The notes under the pieces: generated by a model
Databases searched by the model: none
What the model saw: only the letters and a program-made list of their open reading frames with translations
What the model was told of the DNA's origin: nothing
Made by a program: the position numbers and the translations under genes
Shown: positions 8,136 to 17,228 of the stretch, piece after piece
Numbering within the stretch: position 1 is the stretch's first letter
How the letters are laid out: the number at the start of each line of letters is the position of its first letter
IMG/VR virus record: IMGVR_UViG_3300043640_000151
Span: 1-27,481 of that record
Strand: one strand, 5' to 3'
DNA from: a virus
Length of the DNA stretch: 27,481 nt

Positions 8136-9167
8136 TTAATTGATCGAGTAGACGCCGCTGGTATTTAACTGGCCAGCGCACATTCCGCCCGTGCAAGTGA
8201 TCGCGCGGTACATCACGTACTTTTCAGGCGGACGGGCAGGGGTATGGTTTTTCATCCATTCCGACTCCATCGCCCACAGCTTGATTTGGCTCATGTCCAG
8301 GACGTAGCCGTACTTGGCACGCCCAAGATCATCCAGGAGCGGGTCATACACCAGGCTAATTCCCTTGAAAGCCAGGTCGGCCATGCTGGCATCGATCTTT
8401 CCGGATTTGCTCCAGCCTTCCATCGTGTAATTACCCTTGCTCCTGAGTTCTTTTTCAAACGCCTCCAGGAAGTCGGAGCCCGCAAAGAATTCATGCTTGG
8501 GCGAACCGTACCGGCGCAGCTGGCGGAATTCGTCTTGCAGCGTATTGACGAGATTCTGGTTGCTGCCGGTTGAGGAATCCACCGCCAGGACCGAGCGATT
8601 GCGCCAGTACGTCTCCGCCACGGCATCGAGCCCGAAGCGCGTACCCACGGCCGGATTGTCCACGATGAACGAGAGAACGCCCGGTATCGCCTTGGCATCT
8701 TGCGTGCCGTCGCGCCAGAACATTTCCGCCAGCGAACGCACGGAGCCTTCGTTCAGTTGCTGATCCTTGTATTGCAGAATATCGACGAGGGCCACGGTTT
8801 CGGCATCGGTGTGGGTCGTGGTTTTGGCGCTATCCAGGCTATCGACGACGCTGATCCCGTACTTTTTGAGTTCGGTAAGCGTCATGGAAATGCCGGCAGA
8901 GGTTTCGTACCACTTGGCCTTTGCTTCCTTGATGGTTGCCGGATTCTGGTAGTTTTGTTCGTCGTCGTAGGAGTAGCCGGTCATCGTTACCGGAAACTGG
9001 CCAGAGACGCGCATGGTGATGAATTCCTTGCCGCCAGGAAATTCTTTCTTTCCCTTTATCAAGGAGTCGTACAAGGGACGCACCTGGATCGTCTGATCCG
9101 TTACCCCCTTGATGTTGTAGTCCAGAAGCGTGTTCTGGACCTGAAGGACTTCTGCTGCTGTAAACAT
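8136..9167 (-). CDS. Major capsid protein (343 aa)
   Basis: The start is ATG 9167 with GGAG about eight bases upstream. An ORF open to 9287 would need an upstream start with no ribosome binding site. The product is 343 aa, with an N-terminal helix (TAAEVLQVQNTLLDYNIK), a region resembling the HK97 E-loop (F-I-T-M-R-V-S-G near residue 48), and a long mixed core with aromatic repeats (YWRNRS, FFAGSDFLEAF). It follows a scaffold-like gene and precedes head-completion genes, the standard position for the major head protein. It is the only late gene flanked on both sides by clear non-coding spacers, consistent with separate control of a highly expressed product. I call the function from order, length and overall pattern. 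Confidence 0.75.
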   Translation of the reverse strand: MFTAAEVLQVQNTLLDYNIKGVTDQTIQVRPLYDSLIKGKKEFPGGKEFITMRVSGQFPVTMTGYSYDDEQNYQNPATIKEAKAKWYETSAGISMTLTELKKYGISVVDSLDSAKTTTHTDAETVALVDILQYKDQQLNEGSVRSLAEMFWRDGTQDAKAIPGVLSFIVDNPAVGTRFGLDAVAETYWRNRSVLAVDSSTGSNQNLVNTLQDEFRQLRRYGSPKHEFFAGSDFLEAFEKELRSKGNYTMEGWSKSGKIDASMADLAFKGISLVYDPLLDDLGRAKYGYVLDMSQIKLWAMESEWMKNHTPARPPEKYVMYRAITCTGGMCAGQLNTSGVYSIN

Positions 9168-9362
9168 GATGAGGCTCCAAAGAGAAGGTGAATTACCTCG
9201 AAGCAAATGCCTCGTAGGCTTTTCGTCTGGCGGGACGCGCATCGGCTCTGAGCCTTTGCTACAGCCACGCTGGTTGCGAACCAGCACCTTCGCTTTGGGT
9301 TATCAGCCCCTAGTCATGCGATAGCGCACGGACGCCTGGCGTCCATGCGGTAAAAACGGTTA
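9168..9362 (-). other. Structured spacer between scaffold and capsid genes
   Basis: There is no plausible gene in these 195 bases. Several self-complementary elements are present: GGACGCC/GGCGTCC at 9330-9344, GCTGGTT/AACCAGC around a 3-base loop at 9269-9285, GGG/CCC around a 7-base loop at 9297-9309, and shorter stems near 9241-9254 and 9316-9329. On the minus strand it lies upstream of the capsid start and could form a folded 5' leader. A promoter or RNA-processing site here is possible, but I see no convincing -35/-10 pair. Confidence 0.5.
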
Positions 9363-10475
9363 CTAGCCCCGCATTGCTGCCAGGGCTATTTTTGCGGCTT
9401 CAAGCGGGCTTCCAGGTTGCCGGTTAACGGTTCCCCCGGCGCTCGGTACATTCACCGGCGTAATTGCCCGCTTGTTTTGCGAATTCCCAATCCGCTTGTC
9501 CACATCGCCCTTGGCGCGGTTCAAGAGATTGAGCAACGCTTCGTCTGTTGCAGGTTGCTCGGCCATCACCATCACATAGGCGCGGTCCGAGATTTGCGCT
9601 GCCTTGTATCTAAAGTCCGGATCGGTACTCACCTGATTGCGCTGCCAGCCCGCAATCACGCGATCGGTGTTGACCTTGCTTTCGGCTACCTTGTTGTCGG
9701 CCTGGCGCTGGGTATCCAACTGTTCCTGGTACTGGTTGCGCTGGCTATTTTTCTTCTCCAGCAACGTGCGCTCACTCCGTTCAAAGGTGAGTTGCTGGGC
9801 AAGCTCCGGAGTAATGCGGCCCTCATCCACTTGCGCCTGCAAGTCGGTGGGCAACAGATCCCCCATGTAACCCTGGAGATCCGCGAAAATGGGCTTCAAG
9901 GCTTCGTACGCCTTGGCCGGGTCGGTATTGATCCAACCCATGATGTTGAGCCCGCTCACAAACTGATCATGGCTCATACCCGTGGAACTCACGAATCCGG
10001 CCATCTCGTCGAACATTTGCGCCCGTGGCTCCAGCACTTCCCGCGCGGCACGCTCCCGCTTCACTTCATTGCCCAACCAGCCGATACGGGTTTTTGCGCG
10101 CTCCGGAAGCCCGGCCCATTCCGCTTTCGTGAGCAGGCTTTTCTTGCCGGCCGCCTCCAGGTCCTCGGCTGCGGGGACCGGCGCCGGCTTGTCGGTTACG
10201 GCAGCCGCATCGAGCGGCTTGTCCTTTTCCCGCGCTTGCGCCATGACTTTGCGCACGACTTCAAGCGCGGACTCCGGTTTCTTTTCCGGTTCCGGCACGG
10301 CGGCCGGCGCAGGTTTGTCGACCGCGGGGTCCGGCACCGCGGTATCCGGTTTCGCCGCGGCGTCTGCTGCCGGATCCGGCGTGTCGTCTACAACACCGGT
10401 TTCGATTGCGAGTGCATCAAGTTCCGGATTTCCGGCTTCGGGAGGGGTTTGCGTTTCTACAATATCTTCTGGCAT
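9363..10475 (-). CDS. Scaffold-like capsid assembly protein (370 aa)
   Basis: I prefer ATG 10475, which has AAAGGA six bases upstream. A TTG two codons earlier lies on top of that ribosome binding site. The N-terminal 80 residues are acidic, Pro/Ala/Asp-rich and probably disordered. From about 120 to 310 the protein is helical and highly charged (many Gln, Glu, Arg, Lys), with a basic C-terminus. This composition, and the position between portal and major capsid genes, are those of internal scaffolding proteins. It might also contain a protease, but no Ser-His catalytic pattern is evident. It begins 10 bases after the portal stop. Confidence 0.7.
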   Translation of the reverse strand: MPEDIVETQTPPEAGNPELDALAIETGVVDDTPDPAADAAAKPDTAVPDPAVDKPAPAAVPEPEKKPESALEVVRKVMAQAREKDKPLDAAAVTDKPAPVPAAEDLEAAGKKSLLTKAEWAGLPERAKTRIGWLGNEVKRERAAREVLEPRAQMFDEMAGFVSSTGMSHDQFVSGLNIMGWINTDPAKAYEALKPIFADLQGYMGDLLPTDLQAQVDEGRITPELAQQLTFERSERTLLEKKNSQRNQYQEQLDTQRQADNKVAESKVNTDRVIAGWQRNQVSTDPDFRYKAAQISDRAYVMVMAEQPATDEALLNLLNRAKGDVDKRIGNSQNKRAITPVNVPSAGGTVNRQPGSPLEAAKIALAAMRG

Positions 10476-10485
10476 GGTCAATCCT

Positions 10486-12675
10486 TTATGGTGCGGCCGG
10501 CATATCGGCCGGGCTTGGGTTCATGTTCTGCGTCAGAGCGCCCGATTGCACAGGCGCCGGCGCATTCAGTGCGCCAGCTGGGGCCTGTGCGGCACCGCCC
10601 GCTTGCGGGGAGAGGTTCGGCCCGGCTTGGGCATTCATGGCTACGATGCTTGGCTGTCCGGATTTCTTGAAGTCGTCGATGTCAATATTTTCGTCGAGTT
10701 CCTGGATCATGAAACCGGCGATCTTTCCCGGATCGATGTCGGGCATTTGCATGAGCATCGGCCCTATTTTTTCAATCGCTGCCATGCGCCCGGCCTTGTT
10801 CGGACGCCCCGAAGATCCCGCCTTGACCGATAGCATCGTCTCCTTTGCGACTTGGGTACGATCCATTTGCGGCCACGACGCGCCCGGCCCGGCAATGTCC
10901 TGTACGGTTTTGAGCGACATATACAGAAAGAGAATCTGGCCCGTGCCGCGCATGACATCAGTCAGGCATTCATCCAGGTCGTCGATATTGGACTGCAAGG
11001 ATGAGACGCGAGAAGCATCCGCCACCGAGACTTCCGTGGCGGATATTCCGGTCGGCCCGCCCATGTCGGCGGACTGGCTCCCCACGACGCGCTGCGTGTC
11101 CATGAACACCTGTTCTGTATCGTAGGCTTTCGGGTCGATGGGCACCGTGGGCTTGGCCACCATGACTTTGCTTATATCGTCAGTCTTGCTAAGGTTCGTC
11201 TCAATCAGGCCGTTCATGGGATGCGTTGCGAAGTCGTCTATCACGGACGCTTCCAGCACGCCCTTGGCGATCACGGTCCCCGGCCGGTTTGCATATCGAT
11301 GCTGGCGCAGGCCCTCCCGCGCGCGGTTGTAATCCAGTGCCATCGGCCGGATCAGCTCCACGTCAGACGGCGGAAAAATCGTGTCAGGATCTTCGGTATC
11401 GTTGAACGTGAGCGAATAGTAGGGGTGGAATTGCTCCATCGCCACATCCGGCTCACCTGGCGGCTTTGCGAAATCCGGGTAGCCCGTGATCACGGTAAAG
11501 CAGACTTGGCCAACCAGGTCGTACACCTCGAACACAGAGCAATAGCTGGTGGTTTCCTTCTTCGGCCGGGTGTCGATCCGGCCGTCAACCTTGTAGGCGG
11601 AAAACGACTTGCCCACGTCAATGCCGTAGATTTTCTGCACCTGGCGCGGGGTAAAGACGTATTGCTCCGCGATCCACTCCGCCCCCACGAACCCCTTCAG
11701 CTGAGTGCAATTCGGATCGATGATAAGTGACCAAGCCTTCGGAAAGCAAAACATCATGCCTTCGCGCAGGACAATATCCTTTTGCTCCTGCAATGCCGCA
11801 AGGTTCAGGCGCAATGACTCCGCTTCCTTGCTATCGGCCGTGATCACATCGTCGGCCAGATCCGCCGACAGAGCCTCCAGCTCCAGTATCCGGTCGGTTG
11901 CATCCTTGATACGCGCATCGATGTCCGGCGTCGGCTGCAGGATGCGCTGGTATCCAAGTTTGATGTAGCCGACTTTGCATGTCAGCACCCGGCGCACCAG
12001 TTGCTTGGCTTGCAATTTGAAGCGCGGCTGCGGCTCATCCAGCGAGTATTGCGCTACCAGCTCAAGCGTTTTCCCCGTGCGGTCGGCAATTTGTTTCTGG
12101 TTTGCGATATTGGCGGCTTCAGCCACGATTTCCTTGGCCACGGCGGCATTCATGACAGGCGCCTTCATCAGCCCCTGTTGAATCGCGGCCATTGTGTTGG
12201 GCTCACCCATGGCAACGGCCACGGCGAGTTGCGCCTGTTGCAGCATTTCCGGTGTGCCGTCCCACTTCAAATACCAGATTTTCTCCGCCCGCTCCGCCTG
12301 CACGCGCGGATTTTTGGCGTAGATGCTGGAGACGCGCTGGTTAATGTGGCGCAGCGTGATATTGGCGATATAGCGATCATCCCCTCGCTTCTTCTGGCCA
12401 GGCCACTGCCGGCCGGCTGAAAACTTGGCGCACTCGCGCATTTCGGCAAAGGTTTCCTTCCAGTGGGATTGCGCGTCCTCAATTTTCTGGAGCCAGTCTT
12501 TTACGAGTTCGGTAACAGAAGCCGGCACATCAGGCGGATCCCGGTCGATAATCTTCCCTGGCGGCAACCCGGCCGCAAAGTTGGTCGGCACGGCAGCCGG
12601 CAGCCCGCCTTGATTGCTTGGCAGGGCGCCCATCATGTTCCCGTCTTGCGGTGCAGCTGGAGGTAGTGGAAACAT
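10486..12675 (-). CDS. Portal protein (729 aa)
   Basis: A 729-aa protein whose ATG shares one base with the TAA of the terminase (12675). The N-terminal 40 residues are Pro/Gly/Asn-rich. A segment reading I-A-N-I-T-L...I-N-Q-R-V-S-S-I-Y-A-K-N-P near residues 104-124 is characteristic of podoviral portals. A second motif with D-P-N-C...G-A-E-W-I (about 318-333) and a long helical stem region follow. The C-terminal tail is Ala/Pro/Gln-rich. Length and position match P22-type portals (about 725 aa). It forms the dodecameric DNA channel at one capsid vertex and docks the terminase. The large size suggests an extended C-terminal barrel inside the head. Confidence 0.85.
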   Translation of the reverse strand: MFPLPPAAPQDGNMMGALPSNQGGLPAAVPTNFAAGLPPGKIIDRDPPDVPASVTELVKDWLQKIEDAQSHWKETFAEMRECAKFSAGRQWPGQKKRGDDRYIANITLRHINQRVSSIYAKNPRVQAERAEKIWYLKWDGTPEMLQQAQLAVAVAMGEPNTMAAIQQGLMKAPVMNAAVAKEIVAEAANIANQKQIADRTGKTLELVAQYSLDEPQPRFKLQAKQLVRRVLTCKVGYIKLGYQRILQPTPDIDARIKDATDRILELEALSADLADDVITADSKEAESLRLNLAALQEQKDIVLREGMMFCFPKAWSLIIDPNCTQLKGFVGAEWIAEQYVFTPRQVQKIYGIDVGKSFSAYKVDGRIDTRPKKETTSYCSVFEVYDLVGQVCFTVITGYPDFAKPPGEPDVAMEQFHPYYSLTFNDTEDPDTIFPPSDVELIRPMALDYNRAREGLRQHRYANRPGTVIAKGVLEASVIDDFATHPMNGLIETNLSKTDDISKVMVAKPTVPIDPKAYDTEQVFMDTQRVVGSQSADMGGPTGISATEVSVADASRVSSLQSNIDDLDECLTDVMRGTGQILFLYMSLKTVQDIAGPGASWPQMDRTQVAKETMLSVKAGSSGRPNKAGRMAAIEKIGPMLMQMPDIDPGKIAGFMIQELDENIDIDDFKKSGQPSIVAMNAQAGPNLSPQAGGAAQAPAGALNAPAPVQSGALTQNMNPSPADMPAAP

Positions 12676-14330
12676 TACATCCCCCCCCTGTTTTCAAGCA
12701 TTTTTTTCTGGCGGGTTTCGCGCTCACTGGCCCATTTTGTCCAGCCGAATGTGCCGACCCTGGGGAATTTCACGACATTGGTATTAGGCTTGCCCGCTGC
12801 AATGGTGTCCTCCATCGCCTGGCCAACCAGGGAACACATGTCGCAAAAATCGTCTTCGGCATCCGAACCGGTCCCGGTGAACTTCAATAGCTGTTCCTTG
12901 ACGGCTGGCCACCAGGGAGCGAAGCTGGGAAACCGTACCTTTCCTTGCCGCATTCGGCCCCGAATTGACTGTGACCGGACGCCCTTATTTCCTGCAACGG
13001 GGAGGGAGGTAACGGTAAAGTAAACTTTGGCTTCGGCCATCGCTTTGGCGAGAAACGGACCGATCGCACGCTCAATTTGTCCTTTTTCAAAGAATGCCTC
13101 CATGACGTTGTGGGCCTGGCCGCGCGCGATTATCTCGGTCACGGATTCGTCGGAACTTTTACGTTCCCAGAACAGGTCTGGATGCAGCCATAGCACATCA
13201 TCCTGATCAAGCCCCCAGGTGCCGATGCACGACTTATCCGCCCACAATTCAGGGGATACGGCCAGATCGCCGGTCTGGTACATGCGCGCGTTTGTCGGGA
13301 AGTCGCCGGGCTTGTCGTACACGTACAAATCATTGGCCTTGTAGAATGCGCCTTCGGGGGGCGTCGGCTTTCCCATCTGAAGCGCACTGAACCCATACGG
13401 GTCCATTTCGCGCGACGTGGCCAGGTGCGAAAGGGGAAAACGCGAAGGCCATAAGGCGTCCCCCACTTCCTTCCCAAGTGCCTTTGCAATCTCCGGATTG
13501 TCCATGATCGCGGGAATATTTATCACCGTCCATTGCTTCGCAACACTCTCTTTATAATGCCTATTTTTGGGATCGGTGAGGCGCGCAATGACATCATCAT
13601 CACTCCAGCGAGTCATGATAATCACTTGCCATGAACGGCTATGACAACGGTTATTCGCTACCCTCGTAAAGAAGTTCCATATGTCATTACGTGTCGTCTT
13701 CGACTCGGCTTCCTTGGCATCCTTGATCATGTCGTCCATCAAGAAACCGTCAGCCGGCCGGCCGGTTCCGGATCCGCCGCGACCCAGGAACGAGATTTTT
13801 CCGCCCTGGTGCGTGACCATGTGATCCTTTGCCTTCGATCCCTGGCGCAGCCCCATGCCTGGAAACACTTTCTTGTATTCAGGGGAATTGATGACCACCC
13901 GCACTTCATCCCCGAATTCTTCGGCAAAGTCCTGGTTATAGGCTGCCATCAGCAAATGCTTTCTTGGGAATTTCCCCATGTGATACGGCAGGAACATGCG
14001 CGTGCCCAGCTCACTCTTGCCGCTTTGTGGCGGCATCGAGAGGCAGACTTTCTGACACTTGCCCTCAATTACTTCCGTCAGGACTTCGCCCAGCAATTCG
14101 TGATGCGGCTGCGTGTCATAGTCGGTTTGGTCGGCATCCTCGAAATATTCGGAATGTGGATGCATGTAGCGCACGAACTGCATAAAATCCGACTTGGACT
14201 CTTGCGGCACAACCGAGTTATAGCGGCACCATTGCAGCAATTCCTTGGCGCGCGCATCCCCGCCGAACCGGGCAATCACCTGGTCTGGCGTCATGCCTTC
14301 CAATTCGGCCGGGGAAATAATGGGCAGCAT
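12675..14330 (-). CDS. terL: Terminase large subunit (551 aa)
   Basis: DNA-packaging motor with ATPase and nuclease domains. Walker A is visible as M-P-P-Q-S-G-K-S at residues 99-106, Walker B as F-L-M-D-D at 196-200, and the coupling motif T-R-W at 240-242. The nuclease domain begins around residue 350, with a first acidic residue in T-G-D-L-A (D355) and a late acidic cluster D-D-F-C-D (493-497). The length is normal for the family. The start ATG 14330 overlaps the TGA of a 57-aa upstream ORF, and its own stop overlaps the portal start. The small subunit is not adjacent but about 3.5 kb upstream, with tail-fibre genes inserted between the two. Confidence 0.95.
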   Translation of the reverse strand: MLPIISPAELEGMTPDQVIARFGGDARAKELLQWCRYNSVVPQESKSDFMQFVRYMHPHSEYFEDADQTDYDTQPHHELLGEVLTEVIEGKCQKVCLSMPPQSGKSELGTRMFLPYHMGKFPRKHLLMAAYNQDFAEEFGDEVRVVINSPEYKKVFPGMGLRQGSKAKDHMVTHQGGKISFLGRGGSGTGRPADGFLMDDMIKDAKEAESKTTRNDIWNFFTRVANNRCHSRSWQVIIMTRWSDDDVIARLTDPKNRHYKESVAKQWTVINIPAIMDNPEIAKALGKEVGDALWPSRFPLSHLATSREMDPYGFSALQMGKPTPPEGAFYKANDLYVYDKPGDFPTNARMYQTGDLAVSPELWADKSCIGTWGLDQDDVLWLHPDLFWERKSSDESVTEIIARGQAHNVMEAFFEKGQIERAIGPFLAKAMAEAKVYFTVTSLPVAGNKGVRSQSIRGRMRQGKVRFPSFAPWWPAVKEQLLKFTGTGSDAEDDFCDMCSLVGQAMEDTIAAGKPNTNVVKFPRVGTFGWTKWASERETRQKKMLENRGGM

Positions 14331-14503
14331 CAGTCCTCCATTTGACTGAGCAATTCGACTGCTTCGCCAAACGAAAATGGCGGCCGATCCAGTTGGGTAT
14401 TGGCCGATTCGTCCACGTATGGACCGGCCGGCCGATTGGGCGGCCCCGCATCAACCCACAGATAGCCGCCACCAGGTTCAGGCAAAAAGGCGCGAATCCT
14501 CAC
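14330..14503 (-). CDS. Small protein upstream of terL (57 aa, GTG start)
   Basis: A short frame with GTG at 14503 overlapping the TGA of the fibre-chaperone gene (GTGA). It ends in a TGA whose last base is the first base of the terL start. Both junctions look translationally coupled, the strongest argument that it is real. The product is 57 aa, Pro/Gly-rich in the first half (PEPGGGYLWVDAGPP) with an acidic C-terminal helix (FGEAVELLSQMED). No family is recognised. It may be a second small tail-fibre-associated protein or merely a linker for translational coupling. Confidence 0.55.
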   Translation of the reverse strand: MRIRAFLPEPGGGYLWVDAGPPNRPAGPYVDESANTQLDRPPFSFGEAVELLSQMED

Positions 14504-14982
14504 CATTGGATCGCGTCCAGTTGCGCTTGCGTCGGATTAACCAGGGCGTCGATCGCATCGCGCAGATTCTGCCGCTTGCCGGTCAATGCGCCGTAAGCCG
14601 GCGCCAGGTTGTCGGCATTGCGGATAATCAGGGCTACAAGGTTCGGGACGTTGATGCTTCTTGCGATCGATGCGCCATTGATCCACGGCGTAAGCGTCTC
14701 CGGATCCAGCAGCCATGCGCGTGCCTCCGCTTCCTGTTTCGGCCAGCTAGCCACTTCTTCGGGCGGATAGCCGGCAGTCAGGTCAACGATTGCGGCTTGA
14801 TAGGCATCCGTGATCCTGGCATGGGCAATCTCCACCATTTGCTCAGCCGTGAACGGAGGGAACCGCAGCAAGTCCGCTTCTTCTTCGGAGATAAAGGTCT
14901 GGTCGGCAGGAATGAATGGATCCTGCGAACCGTCCGACTCATATGCGTAAACCTTATCATTTGTATTTTTGTAATATTTCAT
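14500..14982 (-). CDS. Probable tail fibre assembly chaperone (160 aa)
   Basis: The start ATG 14982 overlaps the TGA of the tail fibre (ATGA) and has GGAG six bases upstream. An in-frame ATG five codons earlier is possible but lies inside the fibre gene. The product is 160 aa. The N-terminus is short and beta-like (MKYYKNTNDKVYAYESDGSQ), followed by a mainly helical body including E-I-A-H-A-R-I-T-D-A-Y-Q-A-A and a C-terminal Asn/Gln/Ala-rich region. A small acidic protein with this architecture directly behind a fibre gene is typical of tail fibre assembly proteins, which help trimerise the fibre and may remain bound to its tip. Confidence 0.65.
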   Translation of the reverse strand: MKYYKNTNDKVYAYESDGSQDPFIPADQTFISEEEADLLRFPPFTAEQMVEIAHARITDAYQAAIVDLTAGYPPEEVASWPKQEAEARAWLLDPETLTPWINGASIARSINVPNLVALIIRNADNLAPAYGALTGKRQNLRDAIDALVNPTQAQLDAIQW

Positions 14983-17228
14983 CTGAGCTCCGTCCAATAT
15001 CCCAAAGAAGACGTACCGCCGCCGACAAGTGTTACGGAATACGTTGCACCGTTCGGCACGACGACACCAGAAATAGATACCCCGGCGTTGGCAAAATAGG
15101 CGCCGCCTGATGTGCTAACGCCCGCACCATTTATTGTTATGGTTAGACTGCTGTTTTGCGTACCTACGGACGCGGCTACACACACCATGATTGGGCGCCC
15201 GGACGTGTTGGTGTAGGTCGTGCCGATAGCCCGACTGCCGGCAACGTTCTGCCATGCATAGCCATCCCCCCCCAGGCCCATCATGCCAGGCAGCAAACGG
15301 AGCGCAAGGCCGTTGATCGCGGACGGCTGATTTACCCACGTTCCCGCTGTTGCTTGCGTGATATTTATGTCGCCCAGGATTCGCCAGGGAACATTGGTTC
15401 TGGCGGTCGTGCTGTAGAGGTTGCCGGCTAAATCAGCCGCACCGGCGCCGCCTTCCGCCAAGGTCGTGACAATCGGCGAGCTAAACTGATTCTGGCCGAC
15501 GCCGTTGAGCCAGCCCAGTTCAACGACGCCGTTGACATCCATCGCAAAAATTACAAGCCTGGCCAGAGCGCCGTTCGTTGTTCCGCCCGTCGATCCCGAA
15601 CTTATCACGGTCGAAATCGGTGACGAAACCACGCGCGTATTGACCGCCCCGGAGTCGAGCGACGGTGAGCGAAAACTAATCACACACGGGTTCAAGGTAA
15701 TCGTGAGCGCATTGCCGGCCGCGCTTGCCGTGATCGGGAAAATGGCCGATTCGACCATGAGCGCAAGCTTTGCCGCCGCCGCATCGGCGCCGACCAGCAC
15801 GGTCTGCATGAAAGCACTGGCTATCCCGCCGACCAGCGTAGCCGCTGACGGTCCCGACAACCAAGAGCCGGCTGTGATTTGCGTATCGGTCGTTTCCCCG
15901 ATCCAGATAAACGGGACGCCTGCCCTGGCTGTTGCCGAATACATTACCGCCCCGGAACCCGCACCCCCCGCACCCCCCTCCGCCGTGGTACTGGCGATGC
16001 CGGCTTTTCCGAAATAGTAGGAGCTCGCGGCGAGCTCCAGGACGCCGGCATTGTCGATCAGATACCAATTGATTTTGGCAGCGATTCCATTGGAATGCCC
16101 CAGCGTAGACCCGGCCGAAATGATGAGCCCCATCGGCGCCGTAATCGTGCGGATATTGAATGTTCCCAGCGCCACATTCGGGCTACGCATGGCCGCTTCG
16201 ATAGGGGATCCGGAAGTCGGCAGGCTGCCCGTCGCAGTCACAATCGACGCGGACAGCGCATTTGCGCCCACGGAAAACGCCAGGCCCAGGTTTTTCACGC
16301 CGCCAGCAGACGACAGGCTTGCACTCAAGCCAACAGCGTAAAGCGGATTCAGCAGAACCCACTTATCCAGGCTCAAGTCGTAGATGAATTTGCACTTGTT
16401 GCCGGCAATATCGCCGGCGATCAGGGGTACGCCGGCGCCCTTGACGACGCCCTTTGCGCCTGTAGGGGTGGTCCCCAGCGTCAAAGCCAATGTCGGAGCC
16501 GTCAATGTATTCGTGCCCGGCGACTCAACAGTGAATTCCATGCCGTCCACCAGGACGGTTAAGCCGCTTGCAATCGTGGCCAGCATGGCGTCTGCCGTGC
16601 CCGCGCCGATGGCCGATCGCAGCGTATTGTTCTGTATTTGGCCCATCGAAGCCGCTTGCGTCGCGGCCGTCGCATCCCCAACCGAGAAAGATTGTGTGGC
16701 CAGCCCGGCCTTGGCCGCTTTTTCCCCGTCGAGCTCCTGGATCGCGGCTTGCACGTTGGTCGCTTCGATGTTGCCGGCAGGCGTAAAGCTGATCACCGAG
16801 GCGCCGGCCGCAGCCGTCTCCCCCAGGATGATCCAATCGCCGGCAGCATAATCCGTGGCAAAGACGCCGCTAGTGTGCGATACCGCACAAAGGTATGAGG
16901 TCGTGGCATTCTGGACAATCTGGCCAGGCTCGTAGACCGTGGCGGTATGCCACAATCCGCGTACCTGGCCAGCCAGTCCCGTCGAACTCCCGGCTGCCTC
17001 AATCAGCAGCAGGGTTGCCGTTGACAACGCATCCGGGTGTACCGAATCATTGGCCAACGCCCCGTCGTCGCGCTGGATAAGCGCGCGATTGAAAAGTACG
17101 CCCATGAGCGTTTGTGCGATCGCATTCAGCTCGGCATCGTGATCCGAGGCGTTATAAGGATCCGCCGTGTGATCAAGTGCGAACTGCGTGAAATTCTTCA
17201 GTCGCTCGTATGGGACAGGTGCGGTCAT
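14979..17228 (-). CDS. Tail fibre / receptor-binding protein (749 aa)
   Basis: A large Ala/Gly/Ser/Thr-rich protein starting at ATG 17228 (GGAAGG ribosome binding site). The N-terminal 130 residues would anchor it to the tail. Residues 159-171 (VQAAIQELDGEKA) are a common phage-fibre linker motif. Two related modules follow, about residues 322-461 and 506-637. Both contain SAGST or SSGST, an NGxxA segment, an NAGVLELA or NGVVELG segment, AEGGAG, YSxTAR-x-x-V-P, and end in TxxTAGxW...PSA. The final 100 residues form a beta-rich tip. It determines host recognition by analogy to other podoviruses. No reverse transcriptase is nearby, so a diversity-generating retroelement target is not supported. 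Confidence 0.8.
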   Translation of the reverse strand: MTAPVPYERLKNFTQFALDHTADPYNASDHDAELNAIAQTLMGVLFNRALIQRDDGALANDSVHPDALSTATLLLIEAAGSSTGLAGQVRGLWHTATVYEPGQIVQNATTSYLCAVSHTSGVFATDYAAGDWIILGETAAAGASVISFTPAGNIEATNVQAAIQELDGEKAAKAGLATQSFSVGDATAATQAASMGQIQNNTLRSAIGAGTADAMLATIASGLTVLVDGMEFTVESPGTNTLTAPTLALTLGTTPTGAKGVVKGAGVPLIAGDIAGNKCKFIYDLSLDKWVLLNPLYAVGLSASLSSAGGVKNLGLAFSVGANALSASIVTATGSLPTSGSPIEAAMRSPNVALGTFNIRTITAPMGLIISAGSTLGHSNGIAAKINWYLIDNAGVLELAASSYYFGKAGIASTTAEGGAGGAGSGAVMYSATARAGVPFIWIGETTDTQITAGSWLSGPSAATLVGGIASAFMQTVLVGADAAAAKLALMVESAIFPITASAAGNALTITLNPCVISFRSPSLDSGAVNTRVVSSPISTVISSGSTGGTTNGALARLVIFAMDVNGVVELGWLNGVGQNQFSSPIVTTLAEGGAGAADLAGNLYSTTARTNVPWRILGDINITQATAGTWVNQPSAINGLALRLLPGMMGLGGDGYAWQNVAGSRAIGTTYTNTSGRPIMVCVAASVGTQNSSLTITINGAGVSTSGGAYFANAGVSISGVVVPNGATYSVTLVGGGTSSLGYWTELR

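Noticed and set aside
9261-9338. Functional tRNA-Ile(GAT)
   Set aside because: The anticodon stem has only three pairs, the D loop lacks GG, and the T loop lacks the conserved A58. Kept only as a weak structural observation.
9417-10670. Plus-strand open frame of 417 codons opposite the scaffold gene
   Set aside because: Antisense shadow: its translation is Arg/Gly/Phe-rich and low in complexity, and the opposite strand encodes a typical scaffold-like protein in a continuous operon.
13641-14345. Plus-strand 234-codon frame opposite the terminase
   Set aside because: The minus strand here carries clear Walker A and Walker B motifs of TerL; the antisense frame has no support.
14979-17228. Diversity-generating retroelement target in the tail fibre
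   Set aside because: No reverse transcriptase or template repeat is visible in the window, and the fibre end shows no adenine-directed variable repeat that I can identify.
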